The notes: generated from the letters alone by a model not told the origin. Positions 1 through 10,900 are shown, counted from the stretch's first letter. The stretch is 64,000 nt of DNA from Dipteris shenzhenensis (GCA_047967505.1 CM106539.1), one strand, 5' to 3'. Translations and numbers: made by a program.

Positions 1-31
1 TGACCAAAATCAAGTATAAAACAAAAAATGA

Positions 32-1385
32 TCATACCTGGAACGAGCCTAACCACCATATGTGTTTCTCTGACTGCACACTAAAATACTTCGAACTTGC
101 TTCAGTCAATGATGTATCAATTGCTCCATTCATCAATGTAATAGTAACTCTTTCCATTTTCTTTTCCTTTACAACCTCACACTCATCCAGTTTGATAACA
201 AATTTCAAAATGCCTTTGCACTCCTCAAATGTTATTCCATAAAACTCGACCATTCTTTTTTGAAGTTGTTGCAGATCTAAAAATATATTGTTCCAAGGAT
301 CATACACAGTGGTTCCTTTAACACCATGAAATATTTCTTCAATATGGATATATTGCCCAATAAATTCATCTATACTTTCATTCAAATGACCTCTTATCCT
401 CCACACGGTTGCTGGATTTGGCAGTAAAACTCGTTTAATCCTTTGATCTTTCAAAGTTGAGGATATCGCATGGAAAATCGAACTATATCCCTTCCTGCTA
501 ACTCCACTAACATCAAGAGCCTCTTGGATTATAGTGCCATCAACTTGATTATTGGATACAAAGTCCTCTACAACATTGCGTTTGACTGTTTTGTATTTTT
601 TTCCTCAATCAAACCTTTTGCTACACCGCAAGAAAGCAATCCTTTCATTTGTTTAACAGGCAGAAGGTTCGGGTCCATATTTTCTTTTGCAGGCTCCAAT
701 AATTTCCTGTAGTAACAACACAATATGACTATATCATTCAGCACCTCCATTCTTATTTTGCGATAGTTGATGAAATAGATATAGTCTGGAAGAGAGTCTT
801 TTTGAATATACAAAATGATAAATTTCAATCTAACCTTGCTTCCTGAATTCGTCGCTTGCATCCACCAGTCCCAGCCTTGAAATTTGCAATGTTTTTAATC
901 TTCCTGCTACGTAGTCTGTCTCCAAGCACGGTTCTCTTCTTTCTTGCTCTTGTCAACTCTTTTTTACTCTTTGAATGCTCCTCAATTTCATTCTGCAACT
1001 GCTGCTCCAATTTTGCACGAATGGCTATCTCCTGCATCTTGGCCCCCTTTTCTTGTAGGTACATCATTTTATACATTTCTGCAAATGCAGACTGCGCTGA
1101 AATATAACCAAGAAGTCCATTTTGTCCATCGCCAACAAACCTCAGTAATGTGGTGGGATTGACAAATGGAGGTGTAGAGTTTTTTACTTGACACTTTGGA
1201 TATATGCTTCCATCGCACCATAAGTCAATATGTTGAAGCCCTTCTCTTCTCATATTTTCCCGCTGTTGAGCATTCAGCACCGTATCCTTTCATCTTTTTT
1301 GTGCTGGAGCATATTGTTCTTCTAAGTCGATGTGAAGATGGTGTAATCGCTTCTTCCGAGATAGTGACTCACTAGTATCGGCCAT
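32..1385 (-). pseudogene. Decayed unrecognised protein-coding gene, coiled-coil N-terminal half
   Basis: I do not recognise this protein. A likely start (MADTSESLSRKK) is at 1385 on the minus strand. Reading runs through a Lys/Glu/Arg-rich probable coiled coil (about 820-1100, with EEHSKSKKELTRARKKR) and then a well-structured C-terminal half (about 580-32) containing GVSRKGYSSIF, KRVLLPNP, WRIRGHLNESIDEFIG and ILKFVIKLDECE. The pieces lie in different frames: an in-frame TGA near 1288, a frameshift near 850 and another near 590. The conserved look of the fragments (WNNIF, ERVTITLMN, WWLGSF) argues that they once formed one protein of roughly 450 residues. A GT-type exon end near 32 is possible, so the gene may continue off the window. 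It could be a host gene or a gene carried by an unfamiliar transposon. Being a broken coding unit is moderately supported; no function is assigned. Confidence 0.5.
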
Positions 1386-1752
1386 TTTTTGTGCTTCTGA
1401 GGTTGCGAAGTTTGTTTTTCAATCTCATAGTCGTTTTGTAACATGAATCGTGGAAGTGTGGCGGTATCCATGTGAATATTTTGAAAACTTGCAATCACTT
1501 AGTTCAGTGATGGACTCTTTATGAAAGGCCTGCACACATCGGCCAAAGAGATGCGGAATCTTTGGTAAACAAAAAAAAATCTAAGAAGATATTTAATGCA
1601 AAATCGTGTTGGTCAGACAAAAGATTATCTTATTCCTTTTTCAATTGACAGTTCTGTAGTCCTTACTGACAGTTCTGAGCCACGTTTCCGTATTTTACTA
1701 TTTTTTAGGTCTTTTAGGAGAGAAATAAATCAAAAAATAGTGAATTTCTTAC
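1386..1752. other. No gene seen
   Basis: AT-rich sequence upstream of the decayed gene. No reading frame or clear promoter could be supported. Confidence 0.4.
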
Positions 1753-1787
1753 AGGGCCCCAAAATGAGTTCCCTTTTTCCCTAATGC
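1753..1787. repeat. Short fragment related to the 44.4-45.05 kb foldback element
   Basis: The stretch beginning AGGGCCCCAAAATGAG and ending TCCCTAATGC closely matches an arm of the foldback element described at 44391-45053 (GGGCCCCAAAATGAGCTCC followed by CCCTAATGC). This indicates a second, mostly eroded copy of that family. Confidence 0.5.
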
Positions 1788-1789
1788 TA

Positions 1790-3335
1790 GCCACCTTCAA
1801 TTTTCCAGCCTCGTTGCCCTCCGCAGTCCTACTCCAGCTAATGTTTTCACATTCATCATCCTATTTAAGATCTTCGACGTACAACTTTCCACACTTCAAT
1901 TTGCATGTACATTCACTTTTCCTGTATGGCCTTTCCCTGACCATCATCACATGTCCCGCTCAGAGCCCATATCAATGGGTGGGTTTATGCTGGACTAGAA
2001 TTTTAATAGGTTAGAAACACCTACAACTTTTGAGCATGTTTGTCCTTGAAAATTCCAAGTTTGTAAGTTCGGACTATAAAGGCGTGAATCCAATTTAAAG
2101 ATGTAGCAGCAAGAACCAGAGGTAGAAACTACCTACTATGACCCTCAAAGGTTTCACTTATATTCCTCCTCTAGAACGTTTAAAAAATCATGTAATCTTG
2201 AATATGGATTCAACTGGAAGGTTTTTTTCAGTGCTACTAGGAATAAGTAGATAACTATGGGTTTATCTATACTCGCTTTTAGAGGAAAAAAAACTGTGAC
2301 AATGGACAGGTCCTTTAGAACCATTAGCAGGCATGCATATGTACAATTACCCCTTTTATAAGGTTTTTTCATATAGTGAACCCCCTCCTTGACTCAACTA
2401 CTATCCATCCACATATGACGGCTACATGATCCTAGCTACCCTGGAATTAAAGTTTTGAAAGTTCTTCAAATAACTCTCAGCACTAGATTTGTTTATGAAA
2501 GTGTGTATGGAGGCAATGTTAGGATTATGATATTTTGGAGGCTAAGTTAATCCAAGAAGTGGCTAATTCCTTGTTGCTTTAAATATTATTGGGAGCGTTT
2601 TGGCTTTGAGGAGCTAGTTTGTTTGTATATGTGCTCTTGGGCATGAAAAAGCTTGATGTGCCAAGCTAGACACATGTTATCTCCATATTTTTTGGTACAT
2701 TCCCATTAGGGTTAGTATGGTATAGCATTACAAGGTAGACTACTACTATCTCCATAGAAATGGGACCTTTTTTAGTGGTCATTTATTATATGGTATTACA
2801 AGGTAGCTACTACTATCTTCATAGCCATGGTATTACAAGGTAGAATACTACTATCTTGATAGCTATGGACCCTTTTTTAGTTCTCATTCTATTAACTCCT
2901 AGAAAAAAGAACTTACAATAGGGTTTCTAAAAAATATGTCACATATAACTCATACATATGAGTAACTTGCACTCAACTTGCACTAGTCTTATATGAATAT
3001 GTTACATATGAGTTCCACTCAGCTTGCATGAGTGGTAGCTTCTACACTCTAAACTAAAGGTGCTACAAATTTCATTTCTAAACTAATCTACACATTCGAA
3101 ATCCTAATCTAAGAATAATACACCACTACAGTGAACCCGCCTCCTTGAACCTGAGCCTCAAACACTATAGTGAAGGATGAATCCCAAGTTGCATCAAACA
3201 TTGGAATTTAGCAATATTCTACACATGGATTAAGTACGATTTGGAGAAGATCACTAAGAGAGCTCCTATAATACTACTATATCTTCATCTTTTTATGACA
3301 TTTTCATGTCGACGTTTAGTGCGCACATGTGCCAA
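1790..3335. other. Non-coding interval with a small imperfect tandem repeat
   Basis: No coding region is supported. Between about 2710 and 2885 a unit of the form TGGTATTACAAGGTAG followed by CTACTACTATCTTCATAG occurs three times with substitutions and unequal spacers (near 2716, 2791 and 2828). Paired ACATATGAGT-like motifs occur near 2955-3010. Confidence 0.4.
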
Positions 3336-3339
3336 AACC

Positions 3340-3800
3340 ATCGATTCGGTTCACAGGTGGCTTTCTGTCGATGTTAGCATTAGTAAATACTGATGCCAAT
3401 TGACATTGGTATATATAAGCACTACCTTAACGTTAGTATAATGGTAATACCAACACTCGTAAAGCAATTATATGTACTGATAGAACACAACAAGACAAAG
3501 CAACTATAGACGCACCTAATAGATGCACAAAATAGCGGTCGTGTCTCTAGGCACATATATAATTAGTGAAAATATGGATGTGCCTATTAGCGCATCTAAT
3601 AGCGTGGTTATTAATGCGTCTAATAGTGCATCTACACTGACTTTTAGACATGTATTTAGATGCATTTGTAAACGTGCAGTAGAGAATACAGATAGCAAAA
3701 TTTTGCTGCAGGATGATAAATGTGCATCACTGCTTTCCAAACATTTCCCATGATTACCAAAGCACGTAATTCTAATAAAAATATCAATTCTTTTTGGCAA
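3340..3800. repeat. Probable CACTA subterminal repeat region
   Basis: Short motifs recur in both orientations: TAGACGCA, CTAATAG.GCATCT, TTAGACATG and ATTGGTAT. Similar motif clusters occur at 6546-6800, 16430-16560 and 16910-17010, and a related GGTATATA/AATACCAA block at about 34690-34790. CACTA elements typically carry such short direct and inverted subterminal arrays that bind their TNPA protein. The region sits just beyond the 3' end of the minus-strand transposase fragment. I could not place an exact CACTA..TAGTG terminus or a 3-bp target duplication. Confidence 0.5.
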
Positions 3801-3878
3801 ACCCACATATACAAAAATTAAGTGAGGTGAGGAGAATGAGACAATATATAAAATAGTTTTGCCAATATCAATGATGGG

Positions 3879-4220
3879 CTACGATTCGATCTCATCCTCA
3901 ATGAGATTAACTCTTGCCAAACTATCTACTTCAAAATCCAAACCAATGTTGAGATCTACAAATACATTCAGCCCACTACTACTTGTGCTACTGTGCTCAT
4001 TGAAATCAGCATCACAAATGGCAGGCTCATCCTCAAGGGTAATGGCCTGAATATCTGTATCTCCTATCTCATGATCATCCTCCTCTCTCATATCACAATC
4101 ATCATCACCTCCATGGTCACGATCATCCTCCATACACTCCATATTAGTAAATGTACTATATATCACTTTGGAACGTGGCATACCACCACCTATTATTATC
4201 CACCATTGGTTGATAGACAA
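3879..4220 (-). pseudogene. CACTA transposase C-terminal fragment (acidic)
   Basis: The fragment reads INQWWIIIGGGMPRSKVIY, then STFTNMECMEDD and a His/Asp/Glu-rich acidic stretch, ending at a stop at 3879. The plus-strand copy at about 24601-24735 contains the equivalent NRWWHVIPIT and STFTNMERMEDDHGHGGDDD, so the two are homologous. The WW..V segment resembles the end of the DUF4216 region of CACTA proteins (W.VVI). The acidic tail has no assigned function. Confidence 0.6.
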
Positions 4221-4381
4221 CCTAATTCAAACACAAATAGAATCATGTTATTTTCCTTGCATCGAAGGTATCAAATACTAAAAAGTGAGTATTTTTATAT
4301 ATGTGTACAGTACCTGTCCACATTGTTGCGGTAGTACTAGTGTGTCCTTACTTTGCCAAAACTTTGTGCATGAGTCAATAG

Positions 4382-4570
4382 TTACAAAGCCACTTGCATG
4401 AAGCGTCGAAATTCAAGCTTAATAATATCTTGGATTATGCCACAATAATCATCCATGGCTCCATTGGCTCCCTCAAAGCTAGCAATGCCAGTGCAATCTT
4501 GTGTGTTTCTATTGTCATCAACCCATTGTGTCAAAAAATGCTTGCCCTCACACCATATAGCATTGAACAT
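4382..4570 (-). pseudogene. CACTA transposase DUF4216-like fragment
   Basis: MDDYCGIIQDIIKLEFRRF matches the characteristic DUF4216 pattern (YG...DI.EL.F...), normally followed by a V.LFKC.W motif; here the frame ends at QVAL. Copia B inserted at the equivalent point in copy 2: its right flank begins GCAAGTGGCTTTGTAAC, matching the reverse complement of 4381-4397. Confidence 0.65.
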
Positions 4571-4775
4571 AGTACACTACACCAAGACAAAATCAATTGA
4601 ATAAGCAATCTGGATTGTTGAAAGATCCTAACTTATGCATAACATTCTATATATCGACCTTTTGCATGCATCCTCTAGCATACTCTCATTCTTCCATTGT
4701 GATATGCATCCCCTCGTCTCTCTCTACTCTCTCCATTTCATAGCAAATCCACATGAATATCCTTTGGAAGTTCTC

Positions 4776-5213
4776 TTAGATGCTGAGGTTATGGCACAGA
4801 GATCCGTGGTGTGTACGAAAGAGGGCCCGTTCTCCTTGTCTTCTTGCCTTTGCATCCTTGTATCTTGTCACCCATCTTTTCATTACATCACTATTAAGCA
4901 TGCAATAGAGATTGATATTATTAAGCAACTCCGTGTCCATTACTTTGCTCCGTTCTTTCCCTTGAGGCACAATAGAGGTCATCCTTCGGTCTTCATCATC
5001 TCTCCATAGTCATGGGAGAGAGCTATCCACATCAACAAGAAACTCAGACATATATACAACTGACTGTTGTACCAACCAACCCTCAGCCATGCTACATTTG
5101 GGCCTTGCATTTTGCCTCACAAAACCCTTGAAGGTCTTCATGAAGCACTCGAGGAAGAACAACCATCGTGCATGCACAGTGCTACATATAGCCATCTCAT
5201 CCACCAAATGCAC
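4776..5213 (-). pseudogene. CACTA transposase DUF4218 domain, broken
   Basis: The upper piece (5213-5010) reads MHLVDEMAICSTVHARWLFF, then ECFMKTFKGFVRQNARPKCS and MAEGWLVQQ, a close match to the DUF4218 signature (H..DE....G.VH.RWM...ER.MK..K..VRN.ARPEGSIAEGY). The lower piece (4982-4776) carries the region after it (NSDVMKRWVTRYKDAKAR). They are in different frames, separated by a frameshift near 5000, so no intact protein is encoded. Copy 3 carries the same domain at 25574-26151. Confidence 0.75.
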
Positions 5214-5610
5214 TATGAGATGTAGTTGGCTTGTGATAATAGAACATGGAAAGGTCTCCTCTACTAAACAAACTACCTCACTTACATAATTTGAGCATCC
5301 TCAAGCATGGTGGGATCTATTTCCTTTGAGCTCACATACCTAGAAAGAAAAAAGTGCACCATATTAGCAATATGAAAACCTTGCATAGAGCATTGATACA
5401 CTTCACATTTGGTAAAGTGTAGACTACCTCAAAAGCTCACCCATCTTGTATATATAATCCTGCATGTCCTTTGATATAGTACAAGAAATGCTAGTAGCTA
5501 GTATGAACTGAACACATGAGCGATGGTTGATTAGTTGCTTCTATACTCACAAATTTGGAAGGAAAAATAGATTATGCTAAGTCATACTTTCTTGGAGCAT
5601 CTTGTGCCAA

Positions 5611-6080
5611 TCATGAGATTTCAAGCCATATAATTTCTCTACATCTCTTTTCTTGCTCTTTGTGAAGACCCCATTCAAACACCTCATGCATCCAATGGGA
5701 GTACGAATTATAGTGATAGCTCGCTTCACCGGCCACCATCTCTAGCTTTGATAACTTCCATGGTGCACGGGGTAAAAAGACATGCCCATTTGGCCTCTCT
5801 TGTGGTGAAGCTTCATGCATCCTCCCTATGGTGTGTAGATCCTCCCTTATACTTGCGAAATCTTAAGTCCCATTCAAATGTTCCCAAATAATATAGATGC
5901 CACATTCTTCAAGATATGCATGGGATCAAGCAAGTGATTGATCTTGAGGTGGGACCAATATGGTAGCCGATAAAAGATGGAGTATCTAAACAAAAGATGG
6001 TGTTAGCGTGCAATCTTTTTTTCCATTCAATATAGCACACAATAGTTACAAACCCTTACGGCTCATGCCGAGTGGTTAAA
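5611..6080 (-). pseudogene. CACTA tnp2-type transposase fragment
   Basis: Reading down from 6080, the minus strand carries cognates of copy 2 residues around ...CNY..., then the DPMHIFKNVASI-like segment (about 5925-5880; tnp2 family signature D.MH..KNV), then REDLHT.GRMHEASPQERPNG and PRAPWKLSKLEM (5845-5740). Frames change between segments. The tnp2 family is the catalytic core of CACTA transposases. This copy lacks the whole N-terminal half. Confidence 0.7.
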
Positions 6081-6410
6081 GTACCTAATATTGCCAATTA
6101 TAGGCCGGAAAAGTATTCTGGTCGGATGAATGACCGTAGTTCTGATGTCATTGAGACCTGGTTACACAAATGGGACGAGGCGTTCGCCATTTGTGAAATC
6201 AGAAATGATATCAAGAAGATCCGCGAAGCCACCCACATGTTTAGTGAGGCAATGGATCGGTGGTGGATTAAACAACAAAAAGATGGTATTTCATCCACTA
6301 CCTGGGAGGGGTTTAAAAGGGAATTTAGGAAATACTTCTTACCCCCTGATGAAGCATCGCGAGCTTGGGATCAATATAGAAACCTTTGTCAGAGAAATTC
6401 GTCAGTATAG
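6072..6410 (+). pseudogene. Retrotransposon gag fragment (Retrotrans_gag-like)
   Basis: The 112-residue frame reads FSG-like YSGRMNDRSSDVIETWLHKW, AFAICEIRNDIKKIREATHM, WWIKQQKDGISSTTWEGFKR and EFRKYFLPPD. This follows the retrotransposon gag core (ETWL..W...F...., A..WW......I..W..F...F...F.P). No zinc knuckle, protease or LTR accompanies it, and it abuts the CACTA copy 1 breakpoint. The reading continues in another frame to about 6480 (YRNLLDHTFGHLKDKK). It is probably a Ty3/gypsy-type gag scrap rather than copia, because copia gags here use UBN2-type sequence. Confidence 0.6.
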
Positions 6411-6545
6411 AAACCTTTTGGACCACACGTTTGGTCATTTGAAAGATAAAAAATTAAGATCAAAACACTCATATATTGATATTGAACTTAATTAACATAC
6501 AAATTAATTATGTACAAAATGTCACTATAAAAATGTGAGGGCCAA

Positions 6546-6800
6546 ATTATACATAAGAAGTATCACAACAACACAAAGCATCCATAGACGCACACAGACG
6601 TGTTTCCCTAGCTTTAAAAAAACTTATGGGTGCATCTATTAGCGCATCTACAGACTCGTGTTTATAGGCGTGTCTATATATCAGACAGACACGCATATAG
6701 ACATGCCTATAGACACTCTATTAAACGCTCTATAGAAATGTAAAAAAAATAGTAAGACGCATTTATAGACACTCTGCATAACTTTTTTTTTTTAAATAAA
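6546..6800. repeat. CACTA-like subterminal repeat array
   Basis: A dense set of short repeats in both orientations: ATAGACGCA, TAGACACGC, ATAGACATGCCTATAGACA, TCTATAGA and ATCTATTAGCGCATCTA. The start (ATCACAACAACACAAAGCAT.CATAGACGCAC) resembles 3485-3520 (AACACAACAAGACAAAGCAACTATAGACGCAC), so both are the same subterminal type. It lies immediately downstream of the decayed minus-strand gene ending at 7233, consistent with that gene being a CACTA passenger. Confidence 0.55.
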
Positions 6801-7232
6801 ATTTTGTGTGGTTGAACAAAATGATGTGTATGCTATGTGGTTACAAGAATCCCATTTCCACTGTGTGCAATTCAATTCTTACAACCAACCGCATTTTAAT
6901 TAGCACGGTTCGCATTTTAATCAGCACGATTCCAACCATGTCTATAGCCGATGATTACAATTCCCAATAAAACATTACAACTCCAAAACGTTTAGTTCAT
7001 AAGGTATTCATTGATAGAACATTGCACAAGGAAATTGAAAGCCAAAAAAATGAAAGGAGTGTATATTAATTCATAGCCCAAAAAGTGCTTGTATGTACAT
7101 ATAGCACGCAGCCCCAAGCCATGTCCCGTGGCTTCAAGTACAAAAAATAAGAGGAGTGTATATACAAGAGAGGCACGAAGCCAAGCCGATGGCTTTAAGT
7201 ACAAAAAAGAGTAGCTAGCATTAGTTCTATGA
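6801..7232. other. No gene seen
   Basis: AT-rich interval between the subterminal repeats and the last exon of the 7233-15564 pseudogene. A short phrase, AGTACAAAAAA.AG..GAGTGTATAT, occurs twice on the plus strand near 7050 and 7140-7165. No open frame is credible. Confidence 0.4.
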
Positions 7233-7618
7233 CTAATCTAAGTCATTCACGTCCTCACTCCCTTCTTCATCACCTTCTTCGTCACCTTCTTCATTGCCTT
7301 CTTCCTCCTCAACATCCTCGCCTCCTTCCACCTGAATATCCCCAGATGCCTGTAAACGAGGGACAACATGTATCAATGTATGAAAATTCAAATATTTATT
7401 TACGATATTCACATTATTTAAGTACTTTTAAATACCTAGGGGGGCGCTCCAGTAGCCCAGATATACCGCTCCTTAGTAATTAACCCCTCATCATAGAAAT
7501 GCCTCCATGTACGTCTTTTGCGATTTCCACAATGGTAGGATGTCTCGACAGGAGTAGGGTACCTACCCACGATATCAAGCTGCAAGATGACACAATTTGC
7601 AGAGGGGTTAGTACAAAG

Positions 7619-7623
7619 GAACA
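7619..7623. repeat. Target-site duplication of Copia A, left copy (GAACA)
   Basis: GAACA directly precedes the TG of the left LTR and recurs at 14954-14958 directly after the CA of the right LTR. Five bases is the usual copia duplication length. Confidence 0.9.
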
Positions 7624-7759
7624 TGACAAAATATGAAGAGGGGAGAGGAGAAGAGTGGAGATGAGGAGAGAGGGCACAGCTAGAGAGCACACCACAAATG
7701 ACTAACTGTACACTAGAATTAGTTGAAAAAATAGAATATATACAAACCCTTTTAGGGTT

Positions 7760-7780
7760 AGGGTTAGGGGATCTAACCCT
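7760..7780 (-). other. Hairpin with telomere-like CCCTAA repeats near the expected start site in the LTR
   Basis: AGGGTTAG (7760-7767) and CTAACCCT (7773-7780) are perfect 8-bp arms around a 5-base loop. The adjoining 7752-7769 holds three exact TTAGGG units. In element sense this begins a few bases downstream of TATAAAG, where the RNA start would be expected. The 5' LTR carries the same sequence 7073 bases higher. Confidence 0.6.
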
Positions 7781-7783
7781 TTC

Positions 7784-7790
7784 CTTTATA
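7784..7790 (-). promoter_or_regulatory. TATA-box candidate in the Copia A LTR
   Basis: The element-sense sequence is GTGCTATAAAGGAAAGG. It is the only TATA-like motif suitably placed in the LTR. The copy in the 5' LTR (about 14857-14863) would drive the genomic RNA. Confidence 0.5.
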
Positions 7791-7880
7791 GCACTCTATA
7801 AGGTTAGTGCTATGCACATATGATCACGTGATGGTGCTATGCACACATGATCACATGATGTTGAGCATGAACTCTCAACA

Positions 7881-7892
7881 CCTTCCCTCAAG
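7881..7892 (-). other. Polypurine tract of Copia A
   Basis: The element-sense sequence CTTGAGGGAAGG lies immediately before the TG of the 3' LTR, the position of the plus-strand primer in LTR elements. The same tract precedes the Copia B LTR. Confidence 0.8.
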
Positions 7893-7968
7893 ATCAACAT
7901 CATGAAGTAGGCCTTCCCTCAAGATGATGATTCTGGGGAATCGAAGAAGGACTGAGCATTACATTCCA

Positions 7969-10900
7969 TCACACCCCTTTAATGGGAATGTCCTTCCTCT
8001 GCATCAAACCAAGAGCTAGTCGGTGTTTCTCGAATAGCTCTTTACCGAGTGGTTTGGTAAAGATATCTGCAACATTTTCTTTGCTATCACAATGCTGCAG
8101 TGTGATGTCACCAAGTAACACTCTTTCTCTGATGAAGTGCTCTCTGACATCAATGTGCTTTGTTCTGGAGTGATATACTGGATTTTTGGCTAATGCTTGA
8201 GCCGATTGATTATCACAGTATAGTGTTGTTGGCTTTGACTCATCAAAGTAATCTGTTTCTGACAATAGTCTTCTGAGCCATATAGCCTCACATGCACCTG
8301 TAGTGAGTGCTCTATATTCTGCTTCAGTCGAAGACAAAGAAACAGTTGGCTGTTTGTTTGACAACCATGATATAGCACCTTGACTAAGGAAAAATGCATA
8401 TCCCTGTGTCGATCTCCTGGTCTCATGATCTCCAGCATAGTCACTATCACAGTATCCATGCAACCGTGGATGACTTCCTCTGTATTCTATCCCAAATTGT
8501 CTTGTACCTCTGATGTATCTCAAGACTCTTTTGGCTGCATTCCAGTGAGACTGTTTTGGATTTGCCATAAATTGTGCTAGTGAGCTTACTGCATAACAAA
8601 TATCTGGCCGTGTGATTGTCAGATATATAAGAGATCCAATGAGTTGCCTGTAGTATCTGTCATTGACTGTAGGCTTTTCTGAATCTTTAGTAAGTTTCAA
8701 ACTCTGTTCCATGGGAGTGGCTGCAATCTTGCAATCTGCCATATGAAACTTCTTCAGGAGACTGTCAACATATTTGAGCTGACTCATGAATGTGCTATCT
8801 GAATCTCTCCAGAACTCAATTCCAAGACAATAGTGCATAAGTCCAAGATCTTTCATGTCGAACTCTGCAGATAAGTCTTGTTTTAGCTTTCTGATGAAGC
8901 TATCCTTGCTTCCTGTCACAATCAGATCATCTACGTACAAAAGTGCAATAGTAATATCCTCCCCTTGAACTTTGTAGTAGAGAGTATGATCTGCATTTGA
9001 CTTCATGTATCCCAGATCAGCAAAATATTGGTCAATTCTGCTGTACCAACTTCTGGGTGCTTGCTTTAAGCCATAGAGACTTTTCTTGAGATGGCAAACC
9101 TTGTTCTCCTGTCCTGGTTCAACATAACCGGCTGGTTGTTGCATGTAGACTTCCTCGTCTAGGTAACCATTGAGAAATGCATTCTTGACATCGAACTGAT
9201 ACACATTCCATTTACTGAGTGTCGCTAGTGATATCAAGAACCGTATGGAATCCATCTTTGCTACTGGAGCATAAGTTTCATCATAATCTTGACCATATTG
9301 TTGTGCAAATCCTTTTGCAACTAATCTGGCTTTGTATCTTTGAATACTGCCATCTGGATTGTACTTCACTTTGTATACCCATTTGTTGGCTATGGCCTTC
9401 TTTCCTGGTGGAAGGTCACATAATTCCCAAGTGTTATTTTTATACAAAGCATCCATTTCTTCATTCATTGCAGTTTGCCATTCTGGCTTATCTACTGCGT
9501 CTTCGAAGTACACTGGCTCTTCTGTAGCCATGATGGTAGTCATAAGAGCATAGTTGGTGGTTTCCACCTGAATTGCTTTGCCTTTCTGAGCATATGTCAA
9601 TCTGGCTGGTGGTCTGCTTTCCCTAGTAGACCGTCTGAGCTGCTGTGACGCTGATTGGGGTGTTGCTGGCAATTCTTGCTCTTCTTCATCAACCTGTTCT
9701 GTAGATGACTGTGAAGTCGATGCTTCTATCTCCTGTGTAGGTGAGGTTTTCCATTCTGATTCCTCATCGAAGATTACATCTCTGGAGATAATGACTTTGC
9801 GGTTGATGGGATCATACAATTTGTATGCTTTACTTTCTTCACTGTAGCCAACCATGATGCATTTGCGTGACTTCGCATCCAATTTCCTGCGATGATCATC
9901 ATGTATGTGGGCATATGCTATGCAACCAAATATGCGGAGATGCCCAATGCGTGGCTTGTGTCCAGTGAATGCTTCATATGGAGTCATACCTTGTATCGGT
10001 TCGGTAGGAAGCCGATTAAGCAAGTAGTTAGCTGTAGCTATTGCTTCTGCCCAATACTGATTTGGAAGATGCTTTTCACTAAGCATTGCTCTAGCACTGT
10101 CTGCTAAAGTCCCATTCTTCCTTTCAGCTATTGCATTTTGCTGAGGAGTATCTGCACATGTGAATTGTCTTCGAATGCCGTGAGTTTTGCAAAAGTTCAT
10201 GAAGGCTGAAGACATGTATTCACCTCCTCTGTCTGATCTCATGACCTTGATTTTTCTGCCTGTTTGGTTTTCTACCATGGCTTTGAATTCTTGAAATCTG
10301 GCAAACACTTCAGATTTTTCTTTCAGAAAGTAGACCCAACAATATCTGCTGTAGTCGTCGATGAAGGTCAAGTAATAAAGTGAACCATTGATGCTGCGGG
10401 TCTGGGCATAACCCCATACATCTGTATGAATTAAATCAAGAATACCTCGTGCACGAGAGGTACTTCTGACAAAGTTGGTTCGCTTTTGTTTGCCGAAGCA
10501 GCATGCTTCACAAACTTTTCCAAGAAACTGTAGCTTCGGAATCCCAATTGCCATATTTTGATTCCTTAGATCTAACAAGTACTTGAAGTTGACATGACCA
10601 TATCTCTTATGCCATTTTGCAGATAGTGGCATCTGTTGCATTTGAGCTGACATGGCATGCTTATCTGGTACTGTAGCTAGCATCCTGTACAAGCGTCCTT
10701 CCTTGACACCTTTTGCTACTAGCTGACCTCTTTTGGATTTGTCTCTGATAGTGCATTCATCACCGTCGAAGATGACTTTGTAGTTGTGTTCCGTCATTTG
10801 ACCTACTGACAAGAGGTTCTTGCTGAGCTTCGGAACATAGAGCACATCTTTGACTAATCCTTTTGTACCAGTGAAATTATTCATAGGGATAACACCTGTC

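Larger units (their letters stand above)
3480..6080 (-). mobile_element. CACTA (En/Spm-type) transposon fragment, copy 1
   Basis: A degraded minus-strand CACTA transposase. Reading down the minus strand, the order is tnp2 domain (6080-5611), DUF4218 (5213-4776), DUF4216 (4570-4382) and an acidic C-terminal piece (4220-3879), the usual order in plant CACTA TNP2/TNPD proteins. The upstream (N-terminal) part is missing: homology to copy 2 stops at about 6080, where a retroelement gag scrap on the other strand begins. Copy 2 (16.9-25.0 kb) and copy 3 (25.0-28.3 kb) are the same family. Confidence 0.8.
7624..7880 (-). repeat. Copia A 3' LTR (257 bp)
   Basis: In element sense it runs from TGTTGAGAGTTCATG to CATATTTTGTCA. 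It contains TATAAAG (7784-7790, minus strand), then a run of three CCCTAA units (7752-7769) forming part of an 8-bp-arm hairpin. U3 carries two TGATCA-containing near repeats (ATCATGTGATCATGTGTGCATAGCA-like). Confidence 0.95.

Noticed and set aside
3121-3180. CACTACAGTGAACCC and CACTATAGTGAAGG as CACTA element ends
   Set aside because: No inverted partner with a 3-bp target duplication could be found on the far side of copy 1.
6059-6090. tRNA-like D-arm sequence (GCCGAGTGGTTAAAG)
   Set aside because: No acceptor stem, anticodon arm or T-arm can be built around it, and the stretch aligns with CACTA copy 2 coding sequence.
7752-7769. Interstitial telomere or chromosome-end signal
   Set aside because: Only three TTAGGG units, located inside an LTR and present in each copy of that LTR; it is part of the retroelement.
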